15,319 nucleotides of DNA from Syntrophales bacterium (GCA_028715865.1 JAQUQY010000011.1:1-15319); one strand, 5' to 3'. Positions 7,726 through 14,418 are shown, numbered from the stretch's first letter. Notes: generated by a model not told the origin, from the letters alone. Numbers and translations: made by a program.

Positions 7726-8511
7726 ATGAACTACACGAGAATCAATGTCGAAAAGAAAGGTCACGTGTTGCTTATGGGGCTTAACCGTCCTGAAAAGCTA
7801 AACGCCTTTGATCTTGTAATGTACGAAGAGCTTGCATACGCCTACGGCGAACTGGACGGCAATCCCGAGATGAGGTGCGGTGTACTGTACGCCGAGGGGA
7901 AAGACTTCACCTCGGGGCTCGAGCTTGACAAATGGGCCGCTGTTTTCGCTAGCGGAGAGTGGAAAATACCCGAAGGATCCATTCATCCCCTGGGTCTCGA
8001 TGAGGATTCAAGGTGCCGCAAACCCGTGGTCATGGCTATACGAGGCAGGTGCTACACTATAGGGTTCGAACTTCTTCTCGCCCAGGATATTCGAGTGGCA
8101 TCCAAAGATGCCCGCATAGCTCTTCTTGAGGTTAAAAGGGGAATCTATCCTGTTGGAGGCGGCACGGTGAGATTGTTTGAAGAGATCGGATGGGGCAACG
8201 CCATGAGGTATCTTCTGACCGGAGACGAAATCACCGGAGAGGAGGCCTACCGCATGGGACTTGTGCAGGAGCTTGCCGAACCAGGCAAGGAGCTTGACCG
8301 TGCCGTTGAACTGGCTGTCCAGATTTCAAAACGGGCTCCCCTTGGCGTCATGGCTGCTTTGAAATCATCCCGTATTTCCCGTGTTCATGGAGTGAAAGAA
8401 GCCATCGCGCGGCTCATGCCCGACCTTTTGCCCATAATGGAAAGTGATGACGCCAGAGAAGGGGTCATGTCCTTCATAGAGAGGAGAGAAGCCGACTTTA
8501 AAGGGAAATAA
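7726..8511 (+). CDS. Enoyl-CoA hydratase/isomerase family protein
   Basis: Crotonase-fold enzyme of 261 residues, expected to hydrate or isomerise an enoyl-CoA in the cytoplasm. The N-terminal LNRPEKLNAF block binds CoA; the first oxyanion-hole segment is FTSGLEL (residues 61-67). Both acid/base positions of crotonase are filled: E115 in TIGFELLLAQDIRVA and E135 in LLEVKRGIYPVGGGTVRL, matching E144 and E164 of rat crotonase. The usual GGG before the first glutamate is replaced by TIG, so the second oxyanion-hole residue is isoleucine rather than glycine; the backbone amide could still serve. It follows the dehydratase-like gene by 47 bases on the same strand and probably acts in the same pathway. 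Hydratase versus isomerase cannot be decided from sequence alone. Confidence 0.87.
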   Translation: MNYTRINVEKKGHVLLMGLNRPEKLNAFDLVMYEELAYAYGELDGNPEMRCGVLYAEGKDFTSGLELDKWAAVFASGEWKIPEGSIHPLGLDEDSRCRKPVVMAIRGRCYTIGFELLLAQDIRVASKDARIALLEVKRGIYPVGGGTVRLFEEIGWGNAMRYLLTGDEITGEEAYRMGLVQELAEPGKELDRAVELAVQISKRAPLGVMAALKSSRISRVHGVKEAIARLMPDLLPIMESDDAREGVMSFIERREADFKGK

Positions 8512-8587
8512 TGGTATGCAACTGGAATGCCGCTCAACGGGGAAGCCGTGGCGGTCAAAGGACATTCCAGGACAGCAAGGAGGATTT

Positions 8588-9118
8588 ATGGGCTATCCTG
8601 ACATGATGAGGGATATCATGGAACAGACCGGACGGGAAACGATAGCACGGCGCAGGAGGGATCTGCGAGATCGGCCTATTATCGATTCTGTTACGGGTTT
8701 TTACAACACGGACTATTTCTACCTCAGGCTGGAAGAGGAAATAGCGAGATCAAGGAGGTATGGCAACGATCTGTCGTTGATTTTTATCGATACATCCCCG
8801 CGCGGACGGGACGATGAGGGGATGGAAGGAAGTATCGATGAAAATACCATGCCTGCCGTAGCGGGCATTGTCGATGATTGTCCGGGAGGCGGCGCTAACC
8901 TCGCCTTTGCTTATGGCGCGGGTAGGCTTGCCGTTATAATGCCTGAGACAACAATTCATGAAGCTTCCATGGCGGCTGACAATATCCGGGAAAAGATTCT
9001 CCGGGAAAAAATTCCGGGAGTGATTCCCCTTATAGGCATTGCACAATACAGGAACCATCAGGGCATAGATGAATTAATTCGGGATGCATGTGATGAGTTG
9101 CATAGAAGCTCGAGGTAA
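8588..9118 (+). CDS. Small protein with a degenerate GGDEF domain
   Basis: A 176-residue soluble protein. After a short basic N-terminal helix (residues 1-30, with RRRRDLRDR), it follows the GGDEF fold closely: DSVTGFYNTDYFYLRLEEEI at 33-52 (the usual D-LTG-YN-R-F block), SRRYGNDLSLIFID to D68, and a C-terminal GIAQYRNHQGIDELIRDACDELH that matches the end of the domain. The signature loop itself, normally GG(D/E)EF, reads YGAGRLAVIMPE (109-120), so the residues that bind GTP and metal for catalysis are lost. It should not make cyclic-di-GMP; it may bind a nucleotide or a protein. The start is the ATG at 8588, because AAGGAGG lies at 8577-8583; upstream in-frame codons have no such site. It follows the hydratase gene by 76 bases and may share its transcript. 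Confidence 0.75.
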   Translation: MGYPDMMRDIMEQTGRETIARRRRDLRDRPIIDSVTGFYNTDYFYLRLEEEIARSRRYGNDLSLIFIDTSPRGRDDEGMEGSIDENTMPAVAGIVDDCPGGGANLAFAYGAGRLAVIMPETTIHEASMAADNIREKILREKIPGVIPLIGIAQYRNHQGIDELIRDACDELHRSSR

Positions 9119-9240
9119 AATCATTTGCAATGATTCGCTATATAACACTGGAAGAGACCTCCCCTTTACTATGGATCCTTTCGGCAGACTGTCCTACCTG
9201 ACGGAATATAATAAATTATAAAGATATTTCTATTTTTTTG

Positions 9241-9269
9241 TTGACACAGGTCAAGTCGATCCATATATT
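9241..9269 (+). promoter_or_regulatory. Sigma70 promoter of the ars operon
   Basis: A perfect -35 box TTGACA (9241-9246) is separated by exactly 17 bases from TATATT (9264-9269), five of six matches to the -10 consensus. An A/T-rich stretch at about 9209-9239, resembling an UP element, lies just upstream. Transcription would start near 9275-9278, leaving a leader of about 20 bases before arsR. This is the strongest promoter seen in the window. Confidence 0.8.
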
Positions 9270-9289
9270 CACATGTATAAATATATGGA
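9260..9289. promoter_or_regulatory. Palindromic operator for ArsR
   Basis: Perfect 10-bp arms, TCCATATATT (9260-9269) and AATATATGGA (9280-9289), are separated by 10 bases. The left arm covers the -10 box and the right arm lies just before the arsR ribosome binding site, so a bound dimer would block RNA polymerase. This is the expected layout of an autoregulated, metalloid-released ArsR repressor. That ArsR binds here is inference from position and symmetry. Confidence 0.65.
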
Positions 9290-9296
9290 GGCTTCC

Positions 9297-9641
9297 ATGA
9301 GGGATTTCATTAAGGTCATGAAGGCTCTGTCCGACCCGAACCGTGTCAGGATCATCAAGCTGTTGCAAAACCGCGTTCTCTGCGTCTGCGAGATACAGGA
9401 ACTTCTGGGGATCGCCCAGTCAACGGTGAGCAAGCACCTGAAGCTACTCGAGGAGGTCAGGCTGATAGATTTTTCCAAGGACGGTCTTTGGGTCAACTAT
9501 CGGCTTTCCGACGGCAGCGACAACCCATACGCGGCGGCACTCCTGGAAAACCTTCGGGGCTGGCTCGATGATGACCCCGAACTGGAGCGATTCATGGCGA
9601 GGCTTCCCCAAGTTGACCGGGAAGCCATATGCCGCCGGTGA
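9297..9641 (+). CDS. arsR: ArsR/SmtB-family metalloid-responsive repressor
   Basis: Winged-helix dimeric repressor that leaves its operator when As(III) or a related thiophilic metalloid binds. The 114-residue protein shows the family helix-turn-helix ELLGIAQSTVSKHLKLLEE (residues 35-53) and the metal box VLCVCEIQ with C29 and C31, the CxC site of classic ArsR sensors. A third cysteine, C112, is near the C-terminus and might complete the site, but this is uncertain. The start is the ATG at 9297, with GGAGG at 9287-9291; two ATGs further upstream in frame (9273, 9285) lie inside the operator and near the predicted transcription start, so they are unlikely. It is the first gene of the ars island; arsP follows after 35 bases. 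Confidence 0.9.
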   Translation: MRDFIKVMKALSDPNRVRIIKLLQNRVLCVCEIQELLGIAQSTVSKHLKLLEEVRLIDFSKDGLWVNYRLSDGSDNPYAAALLENLRGWLDDDPELERFMARLPQVDREAICRR

Positions 9642-9676
9642 TCTGACAGAGGCAGGTTTCACAGAAGAGAGCGCCC

Positions 9677-10858
9677 ATGAGCGAAATGAAGGAGAGAACA
9701 AAACTGTTCTGGATTGTGGCCATTTTCATGGCCGCCTATTTTGTGCCCTGGTCGTCAGCCACGGTGGGGCAGGCGGGCCGGGAGGCCTTCCTTATGTTGC
9801 AGGAATATGCCCGGGAGCACGTCCTCACATGTCTCATTCCAGCTTTCTTCATTGCCGGGGCCATCGCCGTCTTTGTGTCCCAGGCATCGGTACTCAAGTA
9901 TTTCGGCGCCCAGGCACGAAAAATACTGTCCTACTCGGTGGCGTCCGTCTCCGGATCGGTGCTTGCCGTCTGCTCCTGCACGGTGCTCCCTCTCTTCGCC
10001 GGCATCTACACCCGGGGCGCCGGCATCGGTCCCGCCACGGCGTTTCTCTATTCCGGCCCGGCCATCAACGTCCTTGCCATTGTGCTCACGGCGAGGGTCC
10101 TGGGGTGGCAGCTCGGCCTGGCACGGGCCCTGGGCGCCGTTTTCTTCGCTCTCATCACGGGGCTTCTCATGGCTTTCATTTTCCGCAAGGACGAAGCGAA
10201 GCGCACTGCCGGTGCCCTGCATCTTCCCGACGAGGAGGACAGGGGACGCGGCCTTGTCCAGAATGGGCTGTTCCTGCTGGTGATGGTGATGATACTGGTA
10301 TTTGCCGCATTCGCAAAACCGGGTCCCGGCGACGCCGCTCTCTGGCAGGCCATCTTCTCTGTCAAGTGGTATCTTACGGTGGGGCTCCTGGTGATACTGG
10401 TCATCATGCTCAAAAGCTGGTTCGCCCGGGACGAAATACATGCCTGGGTTGACAGCACCTGGGACTTCACGAAGCAGATCGCGCCCCTGCTGGCCATTGG
10501 TGTGCTCGTGGCGGGGTTTCTCCTGGGAAGGCCCGGTCACCCGGCGCTGATTCCGGAACACTACATCGCCGCGCTGGTTGGAGGCAACTCGCTGGCGGCG
10601 AATTTCTTTGCCGCCCTGGCGGGGTCGGTCATGTATTTCGCGACACTCACGGAGATTCCCATACTGCAGGGACTCCTGGGGGCCGGCATGGGCAAGGGTC
10701 CGGCCCTGGCGCTCCTGCTGGCGGGCCCGGCGGTGTCACTTCCCAACATGCTCGTTATAGCCGGCGTGCTGGGAGTGAAAAAAACACTGACCTACATCGC
10801 TATCGTGGTGGTTATGTCCACCACGGCGGGAATGATATATGGGGCGATTGTGACATAA
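9677..10858 (+). CDS. arsP: ArsP-type permease (DUF318 family)
   Basis: Integral membrane permease of 393 residues. Members of this family export trivalent organoarsenicals such as methylarsenite; others have been linked to divalent metal efflux, so the substrate is not certain. The family hallmarks are a double set of membrane segments in two halves. The first half has the cysteine-rich SVLAVCSCTVLPLFAGI segment (C99 and C101) and SGPAINVLAIVL; the second has TEIPILQGLLGAGMG and AGPAVSLPNMLVI. C52 in a membrane segment could be a further thiol ligand. A cytoplasmic linker of charged residues (about 170-195) joins the halves. Its place right after arsR and before a small CxxC protein and arsC makes arsenic the likeliest substrate. 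The gene looks GC-rich compared with the flanking chromosome. Confidence 0.85.
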   Translation: MSEMKERTKLFWIVAIFMAAYFVPWSSATVGQAGREAFLMLQEYAREHVLTCLIPAFFIAGAIAVFVSQASVLKYFGAQARKILSYSVASVSGSVLAVCSCTVLPLFAGIYTRGAGIGPATAFLYSGPAINVLAIVLTARVLGWQLGLARALGAVFFALITGLLMAFIFRKDEAKRTAGALHLPDEEDRGRGLVQNGLFLLVMVMILVFAAFAKPGPGDAALWQAIFSVKWYLTVGLLVILVIMLKSWFARDEIHAWVDSTWDFTKQIAPLLAIGVLVAGFLLGRPGHPALIPEHYIAALVGGNSLAANFFAALAGSVMYFATLTEIPILQGLLGAGMGKGPALALLLAGPAVSLPNMLVIAGVLGVKKTLTYIAIVVVMSTTAGMIYGAIVT

Positions 10859-10914
10859 ACGGGGCAGACGAGTTGGATGCCGCTCCACAAGATAGTGGGA
10901 AAGGAGATAATGAA

Positions 10915-11148
10915 ATGAATATCAAGGTACTTGGACCTGGATGCAAGAAGTGCCAGGCCGTTGAGGCCGCCGTCAGGGAAGCCGTCGCCGAGACGGGCGT
11001 TGATGCCACTGTGGAGAAGGTTACCGGCGCCATGGACATCGCTTCCTACGGCGTCTTCGGAACGCCGGCGGTTGTAGTGGACGGCGAAGTCAAGTCCGTG
11101 GGAAAGATTCCCGTTAAGGACGAAATAGCGTCATGGCTCAAAAAATAA
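10915..11148 (+). CDS. Small thioredoxin-fold protein (MTH895/TM0996 type)
   Basis: A 77-residue cytoplasmic protein with a minimal thioredoxin fold. The active site is GPGCKKCQAVE with C10 and C13, and the cis-proline segment FGTPAVVVDGEV is at residues 48-59 (P51), followed by the GKIP turn. These features match the small redox-active disulfide proteins often placed next to DUF318 permeases. Likely roles are reducing ArsC or passing thiol-bound metalloid to the permease; both are inference. The start is the ATG at 10915, preceded by AAGGAG at 10901-10906; an in-frame extension to 10873 is not conserved-looking. It lies 56 bases after arsP and 19 bases before the DGC-type gene. Confidence 0.85.
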   Translation: MNIKVLGPGCKKCQAVEAAVREAVAETGVDATVEKVTGAMDIASYGVFGTPAVVVDGEVKSVGKIPVKDEIASWLKK

Positions 11149-11167
11149 TTACAGAGAGGATTATCAC

Positions 11168-11533
11168 ATGGATGATTCCTGTTGTGAGGGTGGAAAAGAG
11201 GTAATGCTGCTCGCCTGTTCAGGGGGTTCCAACGTGGGGCAGCTTTCTAACCAGGCTGTTCTGGAACTTGACCGTGAGGGTTTCGGCAAAATGTTCTGTC
11301 TTGTGGGCATTGGCGGTCATCTTTCGGGATTCGTCCAGTCTGCGAAAGATGTGCCTGTTCTGGTGGCCATTGACGGCTGTCCGGTGGGGTGCGCGAAGGC
11401 GATTCTCGACCATGCCGGGATTGAGCCACACAGGTACGTGATAATCACAGAACTAGGCATAGTTAAAACGCACAGTTTCGACCTTGAACGGGACCAAATC
11501 GATGAAGTGAAAAACTGTGTAAAGGCGGGTTGA
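11168..11533 (+). CDS. DGC-domain cysteine-rich putative metal-binding protein
   Basis: A 121-residue soluble protein of the DGC family, named for its conserved Asp-Gly-Cys motif and annotated as putative zinc-binding; its biochemical role is unknown. Seven cysteines are present: C5 and C6 in the N-terminal DDSCCEGG, C17 in LLACSGGSNVGQLSNQA, C44, C71 and C75 in VAIDGCPVGCAKAIL, and C117. The SGGSNVGQ and DGCPVGCAK blocks are the family hallmarks. Placed between a thioredoxin-like gene and arsC in an arsenic operon, it could bind As(III) or another thiophilic ion through these thiols, as a chaperone, sensor or buffer. That is inference. The ribosome binding site is AGAGAGGA a few bases upstream. 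An 86-base gap follows before arsC. Confidence 0.8.
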   Translation: MDDSCCEGGKEVMLLACSGGSNVGQLSNQAVLELDREGFGKMFCLVGIGGHLSGFVQSAKDVPVLVAIDGCPVGCAKAILDHAGIEPHRYVIITELGIVKTHSFDLERDQIDEVKNCVKAG

Positions 11534-11619
11534 TCCGGGCCGGGGGGCGAGGCGCCCTGCATTGCATTGTGCTGCTTTTGTTCGCAAGGGACTGAGTTGT
11601 ATACAAATTAGGAGTTGAT

Positions 11620-12051
11620 ATGGCGGCTTACAAAAAGAAAGTCCTCTTCCTGTGTACGGGCAATTCCTGCCGGAGCCAGATGGCCGAGTCCTGGACCAAT
11701 CACCTCAAGGGAGACAGCTTCGAGGCCCATTCGGCGGGTACCATCGCGAAGGGTCTCGATCCCCGGGCCGTGGCCGCCATGGCGGAAGTCGGAATCGACA
11801 TGTCCCATAACCGGTCAAAGACTATGGACGATCTTCCCTCGATGACCTGGGATATGGTGATTACCCTCTGCGGCGACGCCCACGAAAGCTGCCCATTTTT
11901 CCCGGGACCCACGAAGGTCATGCACCGGGGATTTGACGACCCGCCCCGGCTGGCTGCGGACGCTCGGAACGAAGAGGAAGCCCTGGGCCACTACCGCCGG
12001 GTACGGGACGAAATAAAGGATTTTGTGATGATACTGGATGAGGAGGTATGA
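11620..12051 (+). CDS. arsC: Thioredoxin-coupled arsenate reductase
   Basis: Cytoplasmic enzyme of the low-molecular-weight tyrosine-phosphatase fold that reduces As(V) to As(III) through a cascade of three cysteines and is recycled by thioredoxin. The 143-residue length is typical. The phosphatase-type loop is C12-TGNSC-R18 (CX5R) followed by SQMAES. The other two redox cysteines are C84 and C91 in TLCGDAHESC, and the acid loop FDDPP is at 106-110. Together these assign the thioredoxin type rather than the glutaredoxin type. The start follows TTAGGAG. It is joined to acr3 with only 3 bases between, so the two are certainly co-transcribed. The nearby CKKC protein could be its reductant. Confidence 0.94.
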   Translation: MAAYKKKVLFLCTGNSCRSQMAESWTNHLKGDSFEAHSAGTIAKGLDPRAVAAMAEVGIDMSHNRSKTMDDLPSMTWDMVITLCGDAHESCPFFPGPTKVMHRGFDDPPRLAADARNEEEALGHYRRVRDEIKDFVMILDEEV

Positions 12052-12054
12052 TTC

Positions 12055-13134
12055 ATGTCGGCATCGGTAACGAAGCAGCTCTCACTGCTTGACCGGTTTC
12101 TGACGCTGTGGATTTTTCTGGCCATGGTCTTCGGCGTCCTGGTGGGCTACATCTATCCCGGCGCCGCCGAACTGATCGACAAGGTCAAGATCGGGCCGGC
12201 TCCTCTTCCCATCGCCGTCGGGCTGATTCTCATGATGTACCCGCCCCTGGCAAAGGTTCGCTACGAAAAGCTCTGGACCGTCTTCCGCCATGTCCGGGTC
12301 CTGGCCCTTTCGCTCTTTCAGAACTGGGTCGTGGGGCCCGTGATCATGTTCGCCCTGGCCGTCGTTTTTCTTTATGACAAGCCTGAGTACGCCGTAGGCC
12401 TCATCCTGGTGGGCCTGGCCCGGTGCATCGCCATGGTCCTGGTCTGGAATGACCTTGCGAAGGGGGATTCCGATCTCGTGGCGGGCCTGGTGGCCTTCAA
12501 CGCCATCTTCCAGGTACTCTTTTACGGCGTATATGCCTGGATATTCCTGGCCTTTCTGCCGCCCTTCTTCGGCCTGGACGCTGTGACGGTGGATATCGGC
12601 GTCTGGGAGATCGCCGTGATTGTTCTCATTTTCCTGGGCACTCCCATGGCGGCGGGATTTCTCAGCCGCGTCATCGCCTTGCGAACCAGGGGAGAGGAAT
12701 GGTATACTACACGATATCTGCCCCGAATTTCGCCGATCACACTCATCGCCCTGCTTTTCACCGTGGTGGTCATGTTCTCGTCGAAGGGCGAACAGATAGT
12801 GACGCTGCCCCTCGATGTCATTCGAGTGGCCATCCCCTTGGCGCTCTATTTCGTGATCATGTTCTTTGTCACCTTTTTCATGGCCAAGTCCTCCTGGATA
12901 CAATCGGATTATCCCCAGAACACCACGGTTTCGCTCACGGCGGCGAGCAACGACTTCGAGCTGGCCATCGCCGTGGCCGTGGCGGTCTTCGGAGTCCACT
13001 CTGCCATTGCCTTCGCCACGGTGATAGGCCCGCTGGTTGAAGTGCCCGTGCTCATCGGCCTGGTGCAGGTGGCGCTTTATTTCAGGCGGAAGTACTATCC
13101 CAATGAAATTGAGGCCGAAGCGAAAAGAGCGTAG
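12055..13134 (+). CDS. acr3: Arsenite efflux transporter Acr3
   Basis: Inner-membrane arsenite exporter of the ACR3 (BART superfamily) group, driven by the proton gradient; it removes the As(III) made by ArsC. The 359-residue protein has about ten hydrophobic segments. The essential cysteine is C124 in GLARCIAMVLVWN and the conserved glutamate is E302 in ASNDFELAIAVAV, both at the family positions. Other family blocks are MMYPPLAKVRYE (about 60-71) and the amphipathic end YFRRKYYP. The ribosome binding site GAGGAGG overlaps the end of arsC, and the start codon is 3 bases after the arsC stop, pointing to translational coupling. It is the ACR3 type, not the ArsB type. A 72-base gap to the next gene follows. 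Confidence 0.95.
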   Translation: MSASVTKQLSLLDRFLTLWIFLAMVFGVLVGYIYPGAAELIDKVKIGPAPLPIAVGLILMMYPPLAKVRYEKLWTVFRHVRVLALSLFQNWVVGPVIMFALAVVFLYDKPEYAVGLILVGLARCIAMVLVWNDLAKGDSDLVAGLVAFNAIFQVLFYGVYAWIFLAFLPPFFGLDAVTVDIGVWEIAVIVLIFLGTPMAAGFLSRVIALRTRGEEWYTTRYLPRISPITLIALLFTVVVMFSSKGEQIVTLPLDVIRVAIPLALYFVIMFFVTFFMAKSSWIQSDYPQNTTVSLTAASNDFELAIAVAVAVFGVHSAIAFATVIGPLVEVPVLIGLVQVALYFRRKYYPNEIEAEAKRA

Positions 13135-13206
13135 TCTTGTGAGAAAAGTTCGAAGGGAAAGCTTTAAAAAACAAACCAGCGTTAATTATAAAGGGGATAA
13201 TAATCA

Positions 13207-13848
13207 ATGGTAAAAAGAATTACATTCTCCGTAGCATTCCTTATTATATCATCTTTGATTGTCCTTGCGCCGGCAACAGCGGGGGGCGAAAAATCACCCT
13301 TCACCACCTATGGAGAAGGCCCCGTTGAAATCCGTCTCTATTCGAGCTACTTCTGCCCGCCCTGCCAGTTCCTGGAGCCGCGGATCGAACCTCTTCTTCT
13401 CGATCTGGTTGAAAATAAGGCAATTCGGCTCTTGTTTGTGGATATTCCGGCAGGTGGAGCAGCCTTGCTCTACGTTCATTATTATTTTTACGCTCTGAAG
13501 ACTGAAAACACGCTTGAGCGGGCTCTTGCCGTCAGGGCGCTCCTCTTTGATGCCGCGGCGCGACGCGACACAATGACGGAAGATTCCCTGTCCGCTTTAT
13601 TTAATGAGAATGCCGTGGCCTACGAGACCTTTGACGTGGAAGTCCTTTATCCTCGCCTAAAAGAACTTATCAGCGGAGACGGTATCCGCAGGACACCGAG
13701 CGTGGTTATTGTAAGGGACGGAGAGTCGAAAACCTTTACGGGTCCCAAATCAATAATCGATGCTATTGAGGCGCTTGCGGACACAATGAACCCAGAAAAA
13801 GAAATAATCGGAGATGATGAACCTGACCAATATCAGAAAGAGACTTAA
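13207..13848 (+). CDS. Secreted DsbA/thioredoxin-fold disulfide oxidoreductase
   Basis: A 213-residue exported protein. Residues 1-25 form a classic signal peptide (MVKR, a hydrophobic core, and APATAGG), with cleavage likely near residue 25. The mature part has a thioredoxin-type CPPC active site (C50 and C53) in RLYSSYFCPPCQFLEP, a helical insert at about 85-150 as in DsbA proteins, and the cis-proline site RRTPSVVIV (P164). It should act in the periplasm or outside the membrane, making or reshuffling disulfides. The next gene overlaps it by 35 bases and encodes a VKOR-like membrane protein, the usual re-oxidant for DsbA in many bacteria, so the two make a natural pair. It may be co-transcribed with acr3 or have its own weak promoter in the 72-base gap. 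Confidence 0.82.
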   Translation: MVKRITFSVAFLIISSLIVLAPATAGGEKSPFTTYGEGPVEIRLYSSYFCPPCQFLEPRIEPLLLDLVENKAIRLLFVDIPAGGAALLYVHYYFYALKTENTLERALAVRALLFDAAARRDTMTEDSLSALFNENAVAYETFDVEVLYPRLKELISGDGIRRTPSVVIVRDGESKTFTGPKSIIDAIEALADTMNPEKEIIGDDEPDQYQKET

Positions 13849-14275
13849 CATTTCTCTTCCCATCCTCGGGATTGCCCTGGGAATATTCTACGATATCTGC
13901 GACACTGCCTGCTCCTATCTCCATGGAACCCTATTCGGCGTGGATCTTGTCCTCGTGGGCATTTTTCTGATGGGAGCGCTCCTGGTTCTCAATGTTCCCT
14001 TCCTGTCCCGGAAGAGATTTTTCGTTGACCAGTCGAGAACCATGCTGCTTTCCGGCGCGCTCGGTGGCGAAGTTCTTCTTGTCCGCTTTCAGATCGTCAA
14101 CGACGTCTACTGTCCCTTCTGTATTGTATTCGGGATGTTGGTGCTGTTTCTGTTCATGATTAATTTCAGGCCCATGAACCGCATTCTTGCGGTCGCCTCA
14201 TTTGTAGCAGGTCTGCTTCTTTTTCGTTTCTTTTTTGAGGGGTCGCTGATACCGCTGTTTTTTGGTACATGGTGA
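13814..14275 (+). CDS. VKOR-family membrane disulfide oxidoreductase
   Basis: A 153-residue membrane protein with about four to five hydrophobic segments. It has the two cysteine pairs expected for vitamin K epoxide reductase homologues: C29 and C33 in YDICDTACSYL near the first extracytoplasmic loop, and the quinone-side C100-C103 in NDVYCPFCIVFG. The segment LFGVDLVLVGIFL after the first pair also matches the family. In VKOR-type systems the enzyme takes electrons from a DsbA-like partner and passes them to quinone. The reading frame begins inside the previous gene with a 35-base overlap (ATG at 13814 or 13817), implying translational coupling. The first pair is closer (CxxxC) than the spacing in most bacterial VKORs. 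Family assignment is by motif and topology, not overall identity. Confidence 0.75.
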   Translation: MMNLTNIRKRLNISLPILGIALGIFYDICDTACSYLHGTLFGVDLVLVGIFLMGALLVLNVPFLSRKRFFVDQSRTMLLSGALGGEVLLVRFQIVNDVYCPFCIVFGMLVLFLFMINFRPMNRILAVASFVAGLLLFRFFFEGSLIPLFFGTW

Positions 14276-14324
14276 TGGGCTGGGTAGAACAATGATTTGG
14301 ATTTCGAGGGCAGTTTCGACATGA

Positions 14325-14368
14325 CTTGCATGACTTGTATGCAAGGCTTGTTAAATTTACGATATAAT
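14325..14368 (+). promoter_or_regulatory. Candidate regulatory region before selO
   Basis: A perfect TATAAT lies at 14363-14368, about 50 bases before the selO start. No good -35 box sits at 17 bases; the nearest TTG boxes give spacings of 9 or 22. Just upstream, CTTGCAT (14325-14331) and ATGCAAG (14339-14345) form a 7-bp inverted repeat with a 7-base spacer, in the place where an activator or repressor could bind. A 9-base tandem repeat, CATGACTTG, overlaps its left half (about 14320-14337). Confidence 0.35.
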
Positions 14369-14418
14369 ATCGACCATGATCTTCAAACAGCAGAGGATGC
14401 CCCCCCTTTCGGAGATAG

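Noticed and set aside
9119..9135. AATCATT/AATGATT stem-loop after the GGDEF-like gene as terminator
   Set aside because: A/T-rich 7-bp stem with a 3-base loop but no T tract after it; too weak to call.
9755..10561. Long open frame on the minus strand across arsP
   Set aside because: Same reason: a shadow of a GC-rich membrane-protein gene, with no recognisable domain.
11543..11580. GGGCG/CGCCC hairpin between the DGC gene and arsC as a terminator
   Set aside because: Only five base pairs and no T tract directly after it; a weak attenuator is possible but cannot be supported.
12082..12999. Long open frame on the minus strand across acr3
   Set aside because: It is low-complexity and rich in H, D, E, Q and G, typical of the reverse frame of a membrane-protein gene with strong codon bias; acr3 itself is unmistakable.
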